A DNA stretch of 64,000 nt from Curvularia sp. ZM96 (taxonomy: Eukaryota; Ascomycota; Dothideomycetes; Pleosporales; Pleosporaceae), in assembly GCA_022457065.1 (NCBI GenBank), contig JAJGBQ010000001.1, positions 1,426,001 through 1,490,000 on the forward strand. The letters are read 5' to 3'. Positions 10,468 to 20,630 of the stretch are shown piece by piece. How positions within the stretch are numbered: the stretch's first letter is position 1; each line of letters opens with the position of its first letter. Under the pieces are notes generated by a model. That model saw nothing but the letters and a program-made list of their open reading frames with translations. It had not been told where the DNA came from and searched no databases. The translations under genes were made by a program, and so were the position numbers.

Positions 10468-12796
10468 ATGGCCGCTACTAGTTCTAAGCTTAGAGCAGCA
10501 ATCTTGGTAGTATCCGAAACTGCCTCGCAAGACCCGACAACCGACAAATGCATCCCAACTCTTAAGCAAGTCTTCAGTGATCTCGGAAACGACCAATGGG
10601 ACGCGAGCGAGACTGACATTGTACCCGACAATGCCCTTACGATCCAAAAGACTATCAAGAAATGGACCGATGGACCAGAGTCTGTCAACTTAGTCGTTAC
10701 TAGTGGAGGTACTGGCTTTGCCACGAAAGATGTTACTCCGGAGGTACGCGCATTGTGGTTGGCTAGAATGGAGATCGAAGAACTGATCCGTAAAAGGCAG
10801 TTACACCATTGATAGACAGACATGCCCCAGGCCTCATGTATGCAGGAATTTTTGAATGAATTTTGGGTTGCGAAGCTAACTTGGTCAGCCATGGTATGCT
10901 CACGACCTCGTATGCTGTCACTCCTTGTTAGTCACGCCACCCTTCTTTCAAACACAGGTGCTGATGATCAACAGTTGCCCTGATGGCAAGGCCTGTTGCT
11001 GGAGTCCGAAAACAGACTTTGATCCTAACATTACCTGGGTCGCCAAAGGGCGCCAAAGAGAATCTAGAAGCAGTGCTTAAGTTGCTACCACACGCATGCA
11101 TTCAGGCAGCTGGTGCAGATTCACGACCGCTTCATGCCGGTGGGGTAAAGAAATTGGAAAAGGAGGCAGGCGTGTCATCTGACAGTGCTTCTGTTACTGG
11201 TATGTCAAATATCATGTTTGCCACTTCACCTATCCGACCAGTATTAATGGACGATGGTAGGAACTGCACATGGAGGTGGACACCATCACCATCATCATGG
11301 ACATGGGCACTCCCATGCTCATGGCGGTCATGCGGGACCGAAAGCTCACACAAAGCCGGAAGATCGCCCGCAGTCAAACGATCCGTCGGCAGGACCAAGT
11401 AGAAGATATCGGTCTTCACCATATCCTATGCTGGCCGTTGACGAGGCTCTTAAAATTATTGCGGAGAAGACTCCAACTCCTATCGTAGAGAAGGTCCCTG
11501 TAAACATGAAAATAGGAGGTTCCGTTCTTGCCGAAGACGTCAAAGCAACTGAGTCTGTTCCAGCTTTCCGGGCTAGCATCGTCGACGGCTACGCTATCAA
11601 GATCCCATCTTCTGGTAAGTTTGAGAAGGGCGTATACCCAGTCTCAATTATTTCGCACGCCCAACCTGGTGAAGTCAAGGAATTGAAGGAGGGAGAGATC
11701 GCGAGAATTACGACAGGCGCACCGCTTCCGCCTGGTGCCGATGCTGTGGTCATGGTGGAAGACACTGTGATCAAGACCTTGACAGATGACGGCCAAGAGG
11801 AAAAGGAAATTGAGATCCTTACGGACGAGATTACAGCAAATGAGAATGTGCGCGAAGTAGGTAGTGATGTAAAGGAAGGTGAGATCATTCTGAAGAAGGG
11901 CGAAGGTGTCACAGTCGTAGGTGGAGAGTTTGGACTACTCGCCTCGGTCGGCACACGGGAAGTATCAGTGTACAGAAGGCCCATAGTCGGTGTTCTAAGC
12001 ACAGGAGACGAAATCATCCCACACGACAGGGAAGGTCCACTCCGACTAGGAGAAGTCCGCGATACCAATCGCCCTACGCTCATTACTGCCGCCCGTAGCC
12101 ACAGATTCGAAGTACTCGATCTAGGCATTGTCTCAGATAAGTACGTCACTGCTATATTCCCATTAATCCCCACTATATTTGCGTTAGTAAAGTTAACACA
12201 TTTCCTCCGCTAGACCAGGTAGTTTGGAACAGACCCTTCGCGATGCTATGCGCAAATGTGATGTGATCATCACCTCCGGCGGCGTCTCGATGGGCGAGCT
12301 CGACCTACTGAAGCCCACCATTGAGCGTACTCTCGGCGGTACAATCCACTTTGGTCGCGTCAATATGAAACCCGGTAAACCAACCACATTTGCCACAGTC
12401 CCTGTGAAAGATAACGCCGGCAACCCCGTCACAAAAGCCATCTTCTCTCTACCTGGCAACCCTGCTTCAGCAGTTGTTTGCTTTCATCTGTTCGTGCTAC
12501 CGGCGTTACACCAGCAGGCGGGCATCAAGCCTGTGGGGCTGCCGCGCGTGAAGGTTGTACTGGAAGAAGATATCAAGATGGACAAGGGGAGGCCGGAGTA
12601 CCACCGTGCACTTGTGGTGACCAAGGAAGATGGACTTTTGTACGCGAGTTCGACGGGAGGTCAGAGGAGCAGTCGCATTGGCAGTTTTAGGGGTGCAAAT
12701 GCTTTGCTGTGTATGCCGAAGGGGGATGGCCATATGGCTAAAGGGGAGAGAGTGGATGCGCTCCTCATGGGTAAGTTGGGAGAGGTGGAACGCTGA
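10468..12796 (+). CDS. cnxE: Molybdopterin biosynthesis fusion protein, MogA-MoeA (gephyrin/CnxE type)
   Basis: Exons join(10468..10743, 10797..10837, 10889..10926, 10975..11199, 11261..12140, 12214..12796) give 680 residues. The N-terminal G domain (about 1-190, MogA) adenylylates molybdopterin; NLVVTSGGTGF, PLIDRHAPGLIHGML and MARPVAGVRK are visible. The C-terminal E domain (about 220-680, MoeA) inserts molybdate; FRASIVDGYAI, TTGAPLPPGADAVVMVEDT, STGDEI, VIITSGGVSMGE and FSLPGNPASA are visible. The G-E order is that of gephyrin, the reverse of plant Cnx1. The product serves nitrate reductase, sulfite oxidase and xanthine dehydrogenase. A linker starting near residue 194 holds 12 His in about 25 residues. 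The 41- and 38-nt exons are supported by the restored MogA sequence GLIHGMLTTSYAVTPFALMA. Confidence 0.93.
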
Positions 12797-13985
12797 AGAT
12801 AGCGTGGAACTGTCGTTGAACTGAAAGAGGATATATCCAGCAAATGCCTGGTTTATGTTATCTTGTGTTGCATGTCATAAAGGTGTTTTTGGTCTTGCCA
12901 TGGGCATCGATGTGGGTGCAAATTGGCTTTCATTCAGAAGAGTACAGAAGTAGATGACAGTCTGTGCCTCTCAGATCGGACTATCTTGCATCAGCCGAAT
13001 AGAAATGGATCAAATTGTAGCTCCTGTAAGAGATCTAGTGGCTCGTGGCTTGCCGCCCACACATGGAAATGTATGTGAGAAAGGGGTACAGCTGACACCG
13101 CGATGCAGTACAAGTCCCCCCTTTTGGTTCGTGTCTTCTCTTCTTAGAAGAGTATCACAATGAAGGCAGCTTGGACCATTTCTTGGTTATTAACATTTCT
13201 ATCTGCATTACCAATTACTCTATCTATCCGGTTTGTCTATATACGTAGCGAAACATTATCTATTACTACCGTGTCCTGAAAGAAATACGTTTTCCTTGAT
13301 TGAGGATTCGTCGATGGTTCATCTTCTTCATTTGGATATAGCTTTCTGTGCTATGAAAGATTGAGAAGATGCTGTGAAACAAGCCGAAAAGCAACACGGA
13401 CAATGTCCGCGTATTTTCGGATCTACAAGAAGAGAGTGTGTGCGACCTACATACAAAGAAGGCGCTACTCTTGTATGTGACAAGATAAAGTGAATGACGC
13501 AAACAAACGAAAGTTAGAGCTGACTCAGATGTAAGCCCGCAGACCCGGAAAGAGAGGGAACCGAATCCCGGGGTTCTGCGCTGACAAACCGAGTCGAGAT
13601 TCCAGGTAAAAGAGAGACAGTGCCCGAACAGAGCAAAGAAAGGGGGAAAGGGGAGATTTGGGCAAGACAAAGTCGGTGATATCCAAGGCCGATGCCGGAC
13701 CGAAGCCAATACCATACCCAACACACCCAACACAACACACACCACATACCGTTCCGTCCGGATCGTTAGTAATCGTTGACTCCATGCCCGCCTGAAGAAT
13801 CCACGCCATCCCATTTACACAATGTCCAAGTAAAACACCGACGCTAATCATAGTAGGAAAAAGGAAAGAGAAAGGAAAGAGATGTCGAGAATCAACATTT
13901 CAACAAAAATAAAACAAAAAGAAAGTCGGGTATCGGTTGGTGGTGGTACACATATATAAACAGCCGTCTGGTTGTTCCTTGTAGT
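12797..13985. other. Convergent intergenic region with purine-rich tract
   Basis: About 1.2 kb lies between the ends of CnxE and the Cys-rich gene. Bases 13856-13935 on the plus strand are strongly purine-rich (runs of GAAAG and AAACA), close to the 3' end of the minus-strand gene and perhaps in its 3' UTR. No ORF here shows family-like sequence or signal structure. Confidence 0.4.
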
Positions 13986-14824
13986 TTAGTCGGAAGCATC
14001 AGACTTGATCGGGATTTCCTCGACGGATAGACTGGGTCTTGCGGATCCAACCGAGGATTCCAGCGCCTTTCTGTACGCGTTTGTCTTTGACATTTGCGTC
14101 TCGTAGTGCTCTTTGAGGCGGCGCTGGCGTCGCTCTCGCTTGTACATGTATCGCACAGTAAGAGCTAGTCCAGTGATGATGCCACCGAGTATACCTACGA
14201 TGGTACCAACGACAATAGCAACAACGTGCTTGTCCTGCTTGTTGCATTCGGGTAAGGCGGATGTTGAGGGAGCCGGGATGGGAGATGGGGATTCTTGCTT
14301 GGGGGTTTCGGTTGCTGTTGGTCCCGGGCTTGGTACTTGGAGGGTTGCGCTGAGTGGTGTTGTAACTCGGGGCGCGGTAGGGTTGTTGCAGCAGCTTTTT
14401 GTTGAGTTGGCTGCGCGGCAGCAGTATTCGCCTGAGTCACAGGTTTGGAGTTGCCATGCTGGGGGGGTGTTGGTGTTGCTGGATACGTTGGGAACTATTG
14501 GATTGTTAGATTTTTCGGATATTGAGTACAAGTTTTTCTATACGTACCACCTGGACACTGCTGTGGGCATGCCACATCCTTTCCTGTGCGATCCGTGCAA
14601 CCTCTTGCAAAGATCATGCCAATTGAGGCTCCTTGGGTTCCCATACACAGTCCATTGCTCAGACACATGTCGCCGCTCGCGCAGCAACCACTGTTCTCTG
14701 CACTAGGATTGCATGGTGTGTATGATTTATCGAGCACCGATCCGTCAATGCCATAGCATTGCTGGCTCTTTACAACCGCCGTCAAGGTCACAAGGACCGT
14801 TAGGAGAGACCGGCACCCAACCAT
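13986..14824 (-). CDS. Cys-rich single-pass membrane protein (putative cell-surface protein)
   Basis: Two exons, complement(join(13986..14494, 14548..14824)), encode 261 residues. A signal peptide (MVGCRSLLTVLVTLTAVVKS) precedes a Cys-rich ectodomain with patterns such as CYGIDG, NSGCCASGDMCLSNGLC, ACPQQC and GEYCCR. A Ser/Thr/Pro-rich stalk follows (residues about 120-165). One transmembrane helix (VVAIVVGTIVGILGGIITGL) leads to a basic, then Ser-rich cytosolic tail. Proteins of this layout are common and poorly characterised in Pezizomycotina; they resemble cell-wall sensors in architecture, but I do not claim homology. The intron is phase 1 (donor GTACGT at 14547). The start is the first in-frame ATG giving a clean signal peptide. 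Confidence 0.75.
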
Positions 14825-16493
14825 ATTAAACAAAAGATAATAGGAAAAAAGTAAAGATTGACTAGAGGTTTAGTAAAAACAAGTCGCGGTGACTAGCCAA
14901 AAAGTAAGTGAGTGAACTGGTGATGTTGAGAGAGCTACGGAACTACACAGACGGACGCCTTAACCACCACATATATGGTATGGAAAGGATTGCAGGGCCA
15001 TATTTAGTGTGCGGTCCCTACTCTGCAATATTATGCAACGAAGCCCTGTGCAACTTTACGTGCGCTGGCTGAGCTGACGGATTAGCAGGGCTGACCCAGA
15101 CACGCCATGAAACAAGGCGGACAAACCCGGTCGGAATGGTCCCGCAAGCCTAGCAGTCGGCTGGGGTAACGCAGCGGACCGGCCGCTGGTGACCTAGTCT
15201 AAGGCCTCGAGTCCAGAGGCGAAGGGAAAAAAAGCAAAGACAGACAGGTCGTCTGGGCGCTGCTGTCTGGCTCATTTCGAGGGTCATGCAGCTGCAGAGC
15301 ACGAGCGCATCCTGCTGCAAGCCTCTCTCCGTGTTTGGGGTCTATTTTGACGTGTGCCTGGCTGGCTGTTAGTAATTGCTTTTGCTTGGCTGCGGCCGCA
15401 AACAGCAGGTAGACAAGACGTGTAAGAACCACGCGGCAAATGGTTGACCAAGGGATCGATGTGTGCAGGGGCATAAAGGGAAGGTTTGAGATGCAGGGAG
15501 AGGTGGTGGAGAGAAAACAGATGATAGGTCAAGCCTCAAGTCGGCCACCCAGCCACAAAGGTTTCGCAGCCCTTCGCTACCATACGGAACATCATCACGG
15601 ATCTTTGTTCGCTTTACTATGCCGTTGTTAACGGCACCGGCAACCGTTCTGTCAGTGATTGTTGGCTAGAGACAACGGCCAGCCTCTTCCCCTTAGCTCG
15701 GCAAACTCAACCTAGTCAACGACCGAGCTCACAACGGCGGCTTCAGCCCATCAGCTAGGCGATGTCATCGCAACGCCCACCTCTAATTGCTTTGCGCTAT
15801 GGCCCCCCAGCCTCGGGGTTGGCGTGGATTTTGTCTGATATGAAGATCGCCAGTGAGATCTCAGTCCGCCAGCACCCGGAAGCTGGAACCCCCCGGCTTG
15901 GGATTCTACCCAACCAAAGATTACCTTACGTCACAGATCCACGTGGAAATTGAGTCTGTGGTCGTTTTTGTCGAGTTCGTTGTCGTTTCGGGAATTGGTT
16001 ACTAAACCTTTGTTCTGGACTACTGTTACGAAGCGCACACAAGGTCGGGCTCTTTCTTCTGTTCGAAGGTCACTTCAAGACTTTGAGATCCATGCGCGCG
16101 AACGCGTACATGCTCACGAGACATATACGTCACCGTCAGCGAGTGTCCGAACAAACCCATTCTGAAGCCAACAAGGTCAACCAGGTGTAGGGCTTTAGAG
16201 GATTCGCTACGATTCTCATTCGCCTGGTTCATGTTCACTAAGATCGAGTAAATCATCCGAAATCTACCAGTGGCCGCAATTGCATGCTATTGTGCAAGGT
16301 CAAAGCCTATTGCTAAACAATGACAGGTGAAACCCTGCCTAACCTTGCCTGAAGGGCCTCGTCGGTCCGCAAACTTTCTAAAAACGCGCCGCTGATCACC
16401 TTGGGCCATGTTACTAGCCAGAACGAGCTGATCATAGTAGTAGGGTAGGCCCGAAGCAGAAGCCAGTACCCAGAGTAGTTCGGCCACTGTGCC
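14825..16493. other. 1.7-kb region without recognisable genes
   Basis: This lies between the 5' end of the Cys-rich membrane protein gene and the 3' end of the SET gene (both minus strand). Several short open frames exist on both strands, but none has domain-like sequence, consistent codon use or supported splice sites. It probably carries the long promoter of the surface-protein gene. Confidence 0.35.
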
Positions 16494-17732
16494 TCATTGT
16501 AACTCTTTGAGCGTCTCATCTATCCTTCTGACGTTCTCCTCCCGATGATCATCTTCAACACTCCAAGCCAAGAGATTCTGCTTAGCTTTCTCAGCCCAAG
16601 CCCTTGCCTCCTTGACCATACCATGCCCCGCATACACGTACGCCAGTCTCTCGTAATCCTCAGCCAGCAACACTTCCAAGCCTTCTGAACGCGCAATCGA
16701 CAGGACCTCTTGCTCCCACTCAACAACTTGTTGCGCGTTGTAAGTTTCTGCCGTGAGGTTCTGTAGCGTCTTCTTGAGACGAGCAAACCTTATTCGGCGC
16801 TCGTCGCTTGCTGTGACATGCTCGTGCGACGCAGTGCACAAGGAGCACGTACACTCAAAGTTCCACCCATCTTTGTATAGCTCTTGTCTTTCTTCGCGAG
16901 TCAAGTCGACTCTTCCGTAAGAGATGTTGATTTCTTCTCCAGCGGATATATCTTGTTTGGCCTTGACTTCCATGGAGAGTGTCTTGGACACGAAGCGTGC
17001 AAGCGCGTTGGGCTGGCACGCATGGTTGATCCGCGACACTGAGGGGAAGAGACAGAGGTAAGCATTATCGGCATTTCCATCCGGTATTTTGCAAGCAAAC
17101 GAGTTGGTCTTCATGACATCCTCAATCGGGCTGCCGCCCAAACTCTGGTCCAGTGCAACCACCATCTCACGGTCTTTTCCCGGAAGTCGATCAAATGCCG
17201 AATTAAAGAGAACTCGGCCTTGGGAATGATATACGCGTGCGGGGAAGTGAGAGCTTGCAATTATGCGCGCGGGGTCGAACAGTATCGTCTCTCCTTTCTT
17301 GATGAGCTTTGTCGTGAAAAGACCTTTTCCTTTGCCTGCTATAGAGCGTACTTGGAGACCATCTCTGGAGATTGGAGGTCTTTTCGTCTGGTCGTTAAAG
17401 CTTGCGGATATCTTTCCCGCAGCGATCGATGTCGCGATGATGCTCAGGCCATGACCACTACCCGAGTTAGTGGTTGTGTGCGTGCAGTAAACCTTCTCTT
17501 TCCCTTTGATACACAGCGGCTCGTGTGACCATATCGGGTGTTGAAATGACGGTGTGATTTCCGGGGGTCTCGACTCTGTATCTGCCTCTAGACACTGTTG
17601 TAATTGGAGTGGTGTCTGCATCTGTGCTGCAACCTGTAGCGGCGGATTCGCGCATTGTGATGGCCCGTGTATGTGTGATGCCGCAAAGGCGTAAGCACCG
17701 CCCAAAGCAAAAAAGACCCTTAGAGAGTTCAT
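16494..17732 (-). CDS. SET-domain protein with N-terminal signal-like sequence
   Basis: This intronless frame of 412 residues carries a SET domain (about 130-275), entered at GLQVRSIAGKGKGLFTTKLI. The catalytic motifs are clear: RINHACQPNALARF (the usual NH-C pseudoknot) and GEEINISYG, followed by a post-SET CTCSLC cluster that would bind zinc. The C-terminal half is helical and TPR-like, as in SMYD-type enzymes and the fungal SET5-like family. Such enzymes transfer methyl groups from S-adenosylmethionine to lysines on histones or other proteins. The predicted start MNSLRVFFALGGAYAFAASH resembles a secretory signal, odd for a nuclear or cytosolic methyltransferase. The frame extends 13 codons upstream, but without an ATG. 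Substrate unknown. Confidence 0.82.
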   Translation of the reverse strand: MNSLRVFFALGGAYAFAASHIHGPSQCANPPLQVAAQMQTPLQLQQCLEADTESRPPEITPSFQHPIWSHEPLCIKGKEKVYCTHTTTNSGSGHGLSIIATSIAAGKISASFNDQTKRPPISRDGLQVRSIAGKGKGLFTTKLIKKGETILFDPARIIASSHFPARVYHSQGRVLFNSAFDRLPGKDREMVVALDQSLGGSPIEDVMKTNSFACKIPDGNADNAYLCLFPSVSRINHACQPNALARFVSKTLSMEVKAKQDISAGEEINISYGRVDLTREERQELYKDGWNFECTCSLCTASHEHVTASDERRIRFARLKKTLQNLTAETYNAQQVVEWEQEVLSIARSEGLEVLLAEDYERLAYVYAGHGMVKEARAWAEKAKQNLLAWSVEDDHREENVRRIDETLKELQ

Positions 17733-20630
17733 CGTGTTTACTGACAGTTCTGAGGTTGTACTGCAGACCACATTCTATCTCACTTTCCCCTCCCCAAGAA
17801 TTCTGTAACACGTCTGTAACAGCCAGCATCAGTCCTTACACACCATCCACGCAGACGCCTAGGTAGTGCATATCTTGGCCTCGCATCCCTACTCACTGGG
17901 CATCACCAGTGGTTATGCTGCTGTTCAACATCTTCCATTGCCCTCAGCGCTCGCTGGCAGCAATCCGATCTGAGGCCAAAGGGTAACGTCCAAGAAGCGC
18001 TAGCCAGCAACCCGGTACTAGGGCCAAGCCCCCTTACGTACCTGAGCGCATCCGCCCCATTCTATCAGCCCTACGTGCCACCTGAAACAGTGACGTTCTC
18101 CCCATCGCTGTTCCTTTCTTCATACAATTTCAGATCAAAGCGCCCATATGACATATGTTTTTGACCCCAATTCCTTCGTACTGACTCACTCCCACCTCCA
18201 GTTTCCAGTTTCGCTCACGCATCGTGGTATTAGCCCAGCCTTGCAGATTAAACAAGGGAGTTGCACAGGGGTGCCTAGGTCCCCTGCCCGAGATTTGCGG
18301 CTCGTGCTGTCCCGCCGGCAATTGTGTGACTTGGCTTGACTTTTTCTTAGGTTTTTTCTTTTCGTCGCGCAACGTCGCACAGCGCGGCTGTTCGGAGGGA
18401 CTCGGCCATGAGGTGAGAAGAGAATATGTGGAGATAAAAGGTCCTGACAGATGCCACAGCTGCTGCCAACGGGCATCAGCACGAGCCCACAGAAAAGACA
18501 ATGTTGGCGACAAAGTCGTTTCGGGCGTGACGCAGTGCTGGGAAAAAGAAATACGAGTCAGTATCAGACGGGAGATGGAAGCATGCATGCAGCCGCCGAC
18601 AGCCTCGTTAGCATTTTTTTCTCGAACGAAAAAGCAACTTTCATCATCACACGCTCGTGTCTGGCCTATTTTTATGTACTTCTTGTGGGTAGCACGCATG
18701 CATGTCTCTCTCAGCTTCTAGCGATATCCGAAGCTAAATGTAAGGAACAACTCATGTGGTACTGAACTGCAAGTCGCCGTATAACCTTGTTCAACTGGGA
18801 TTTCTAAAATATCGGGAATACAAGAGATTTGCAAAAGTAACACTCTTCTTGTTGGCCTGGCAAGTTGGGTTGCTAAAGGTCAATGTCACTTCCCGACTTT
18901 TCGCCAACAATTCTAGTTGCATGCCATAGGTAAACGTACTGTTACGGACTTCCAGCAATGAGAACGCCAGAAAAATAATGACTCTCTGAGAGTACATCCC
19001 ACATGTTGAACATTATCACCCTATTTTATTCGAGTTGAAACCCCAACAGTTGGATTGCATCGTACAGGTCACATAGGTTGAAAAGAGTTTACCCTCAAAA
19101 GGAAAAATAACAGGGAAACTCTGAATAGAGTAAAGCAAGAGTAGCGGTAATCGAGACTTTGAAGAGACGTGACACTAGCAGATTCATCTACTTTCATCAA
19201 ATCATGCACCATCTCTTTTGCCTAGCTAGTGCGCACTCAACCAAATCTGTATATAGGAAACACGCCCGTGCTATACCAAGAGTCATTTTTTATGGTTCTC
19301 AAACGGAGGAAGGAAGAAGATCCAACGAGTTACACGAATAGTTACCTTAGTAAAAGGATACGGATGACTATATGACAAACAATAAGTCATGGTTACTCGA
19401 TCCGCTTCCCAACGCAACTCGCATACGAAGCCATTTCAGGTAACTCAAAGCCATGCGAATGCCATAGGTACACCACCACACAGTATGTGTACAGCCGCCT
19501 CTGTATCTACGTTGAGCGACAACGACAAAAAGTACACAGCAAGCCGCCACCACAAGCAGACCTCCCGTTGAAAGAAAAAGCACACAAAAAGAAACCAAAA
19601 GCCCGCTAGAACCTCGATTCGAACCAACGGTGTATCTGCCTAATTACCCTCCCGTCCGCCCCCAAAAAAGGAAAGTACCCACACCTTTTGACGGGTGTGG
19701 AATCAAGTGAGGTGCAGCAATAGCCGTGCCGAAGCGATTTTTGTAGCTACTTTCCTGAGAAAACAATGTAATATTAAAATATATATACTCAAGATATTCT
19801 TAGTCGGACCAGGCGGGCCAAAAAAAGTGTGGCATTTCCCTGGGAAACGTCGAAGGGCACGTGAGGAGAACAGCTGCTGCCTAGAATTGAATGACTAGAC
19901 TAAGTGCCAAGAACGGCTTTTGGAATCCTATCGAGCAATTGCCGGGAGGGATATACGTAATCAGCTTACTTGTTGCTCCGAGGCTGCCGCACGTGTGGCA
20001 GGATACTAAGTTTAGAGTTCCTTGTTGACAAAGACTACGCTGACGTAGGATTAGTCTTGATGCGGTTGAACCGCGGCCTATCGGTTGGATGAGAACGTTG
20101 CAGGGACCTCTTTAACTAAGGAGTGTCAGATGTTTGCTTTTCCTTGTGTACGTAAATGTGTGGATGTGAGGAGAATGTTTTGTATATGACAAGGTGCAAG
20201 CGAAGATATGAAGCTTTGAAACTTGGTAGAGAACCCGGCAAATTGTGCCTCTCAAGCATGACATAGGAAAGCAAGTCTGTCTGTCTGTGTTTCTCTCTCC
20301 TCCGGGGGTTAAGCACGGTTGTAAAAACGCGTTCTTTTTTCTTCTCACACCCCTCTCTCAACAAATGACAAACGCCATAGATGCAAAACAAAGATAGGGA
20401 ACAAAGCTTGCCCAGGTATCGATCGAAGTCGAAAGAAAAGAAAGCGCAAGGACCAGACTGTCGAAACCTCAAAGCGAGGCCGAGGTAAGGGAGACCGATA
20501 CTGGGTCAGCCCGATGGTACACGAAGAGACAATAGGAATGTGCTAGGTAGCAAGTAGCCTTGGAATATAACGCCGTGGAAAATGCAAATCTTCATCCTAA
20601 ATCCACCCACCCTGAACCATCGGTCGTGAA
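17733..20630. other. Largest gene-poor stretch of the window (2.9 kb)
   Basis: No supported coding gene was found between the SET gene start and the SYF1 stop. The longest open frame (minus strand 18130-18699) has no domain, no signal peptide and an amino-acid make-up typical of chance translation. The stretch contains an 18-bp near-palindrome around an E-box (19984-20001). Non-coding RNA, long UTRs or a decayed element are all possible; the sequence alone does not decide. Confidence 0.35.
19984..20001. promoter_or_regulatory. E-box-centred near-palindrome (CTGCCGCACGTGTGGCAG)
   Basis: CTGCC and GGCAG arms flank a central CACGTG with one base on each side; only those two flanking bases break perfect symmetry. 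CACGTG is the core site of bHLH factors such as Cbf1- and SREBP-type proteins. It lies 0.65 kb beyond the SYF1 stop and 2.25 kb upstream of the SET gene ATG, so the target is unclear. Binding is inference. Confidence 0.3.

Noticed and set aside
18130..18699. Minus-strand frame of 189 codons in the 2.9-kb gap
   Set aside because: No domain, signal or membrane pattern; mixed basic composition typical of chance translation; no supporting splice or neighbouring exon.
19600..19640. tRNA-like B box (GGTTCGAATC on the minus strand)
   Set aside because: The flanking bases do not form a five-pair T stem and no matching acceptor, D or anticodon arm is present.
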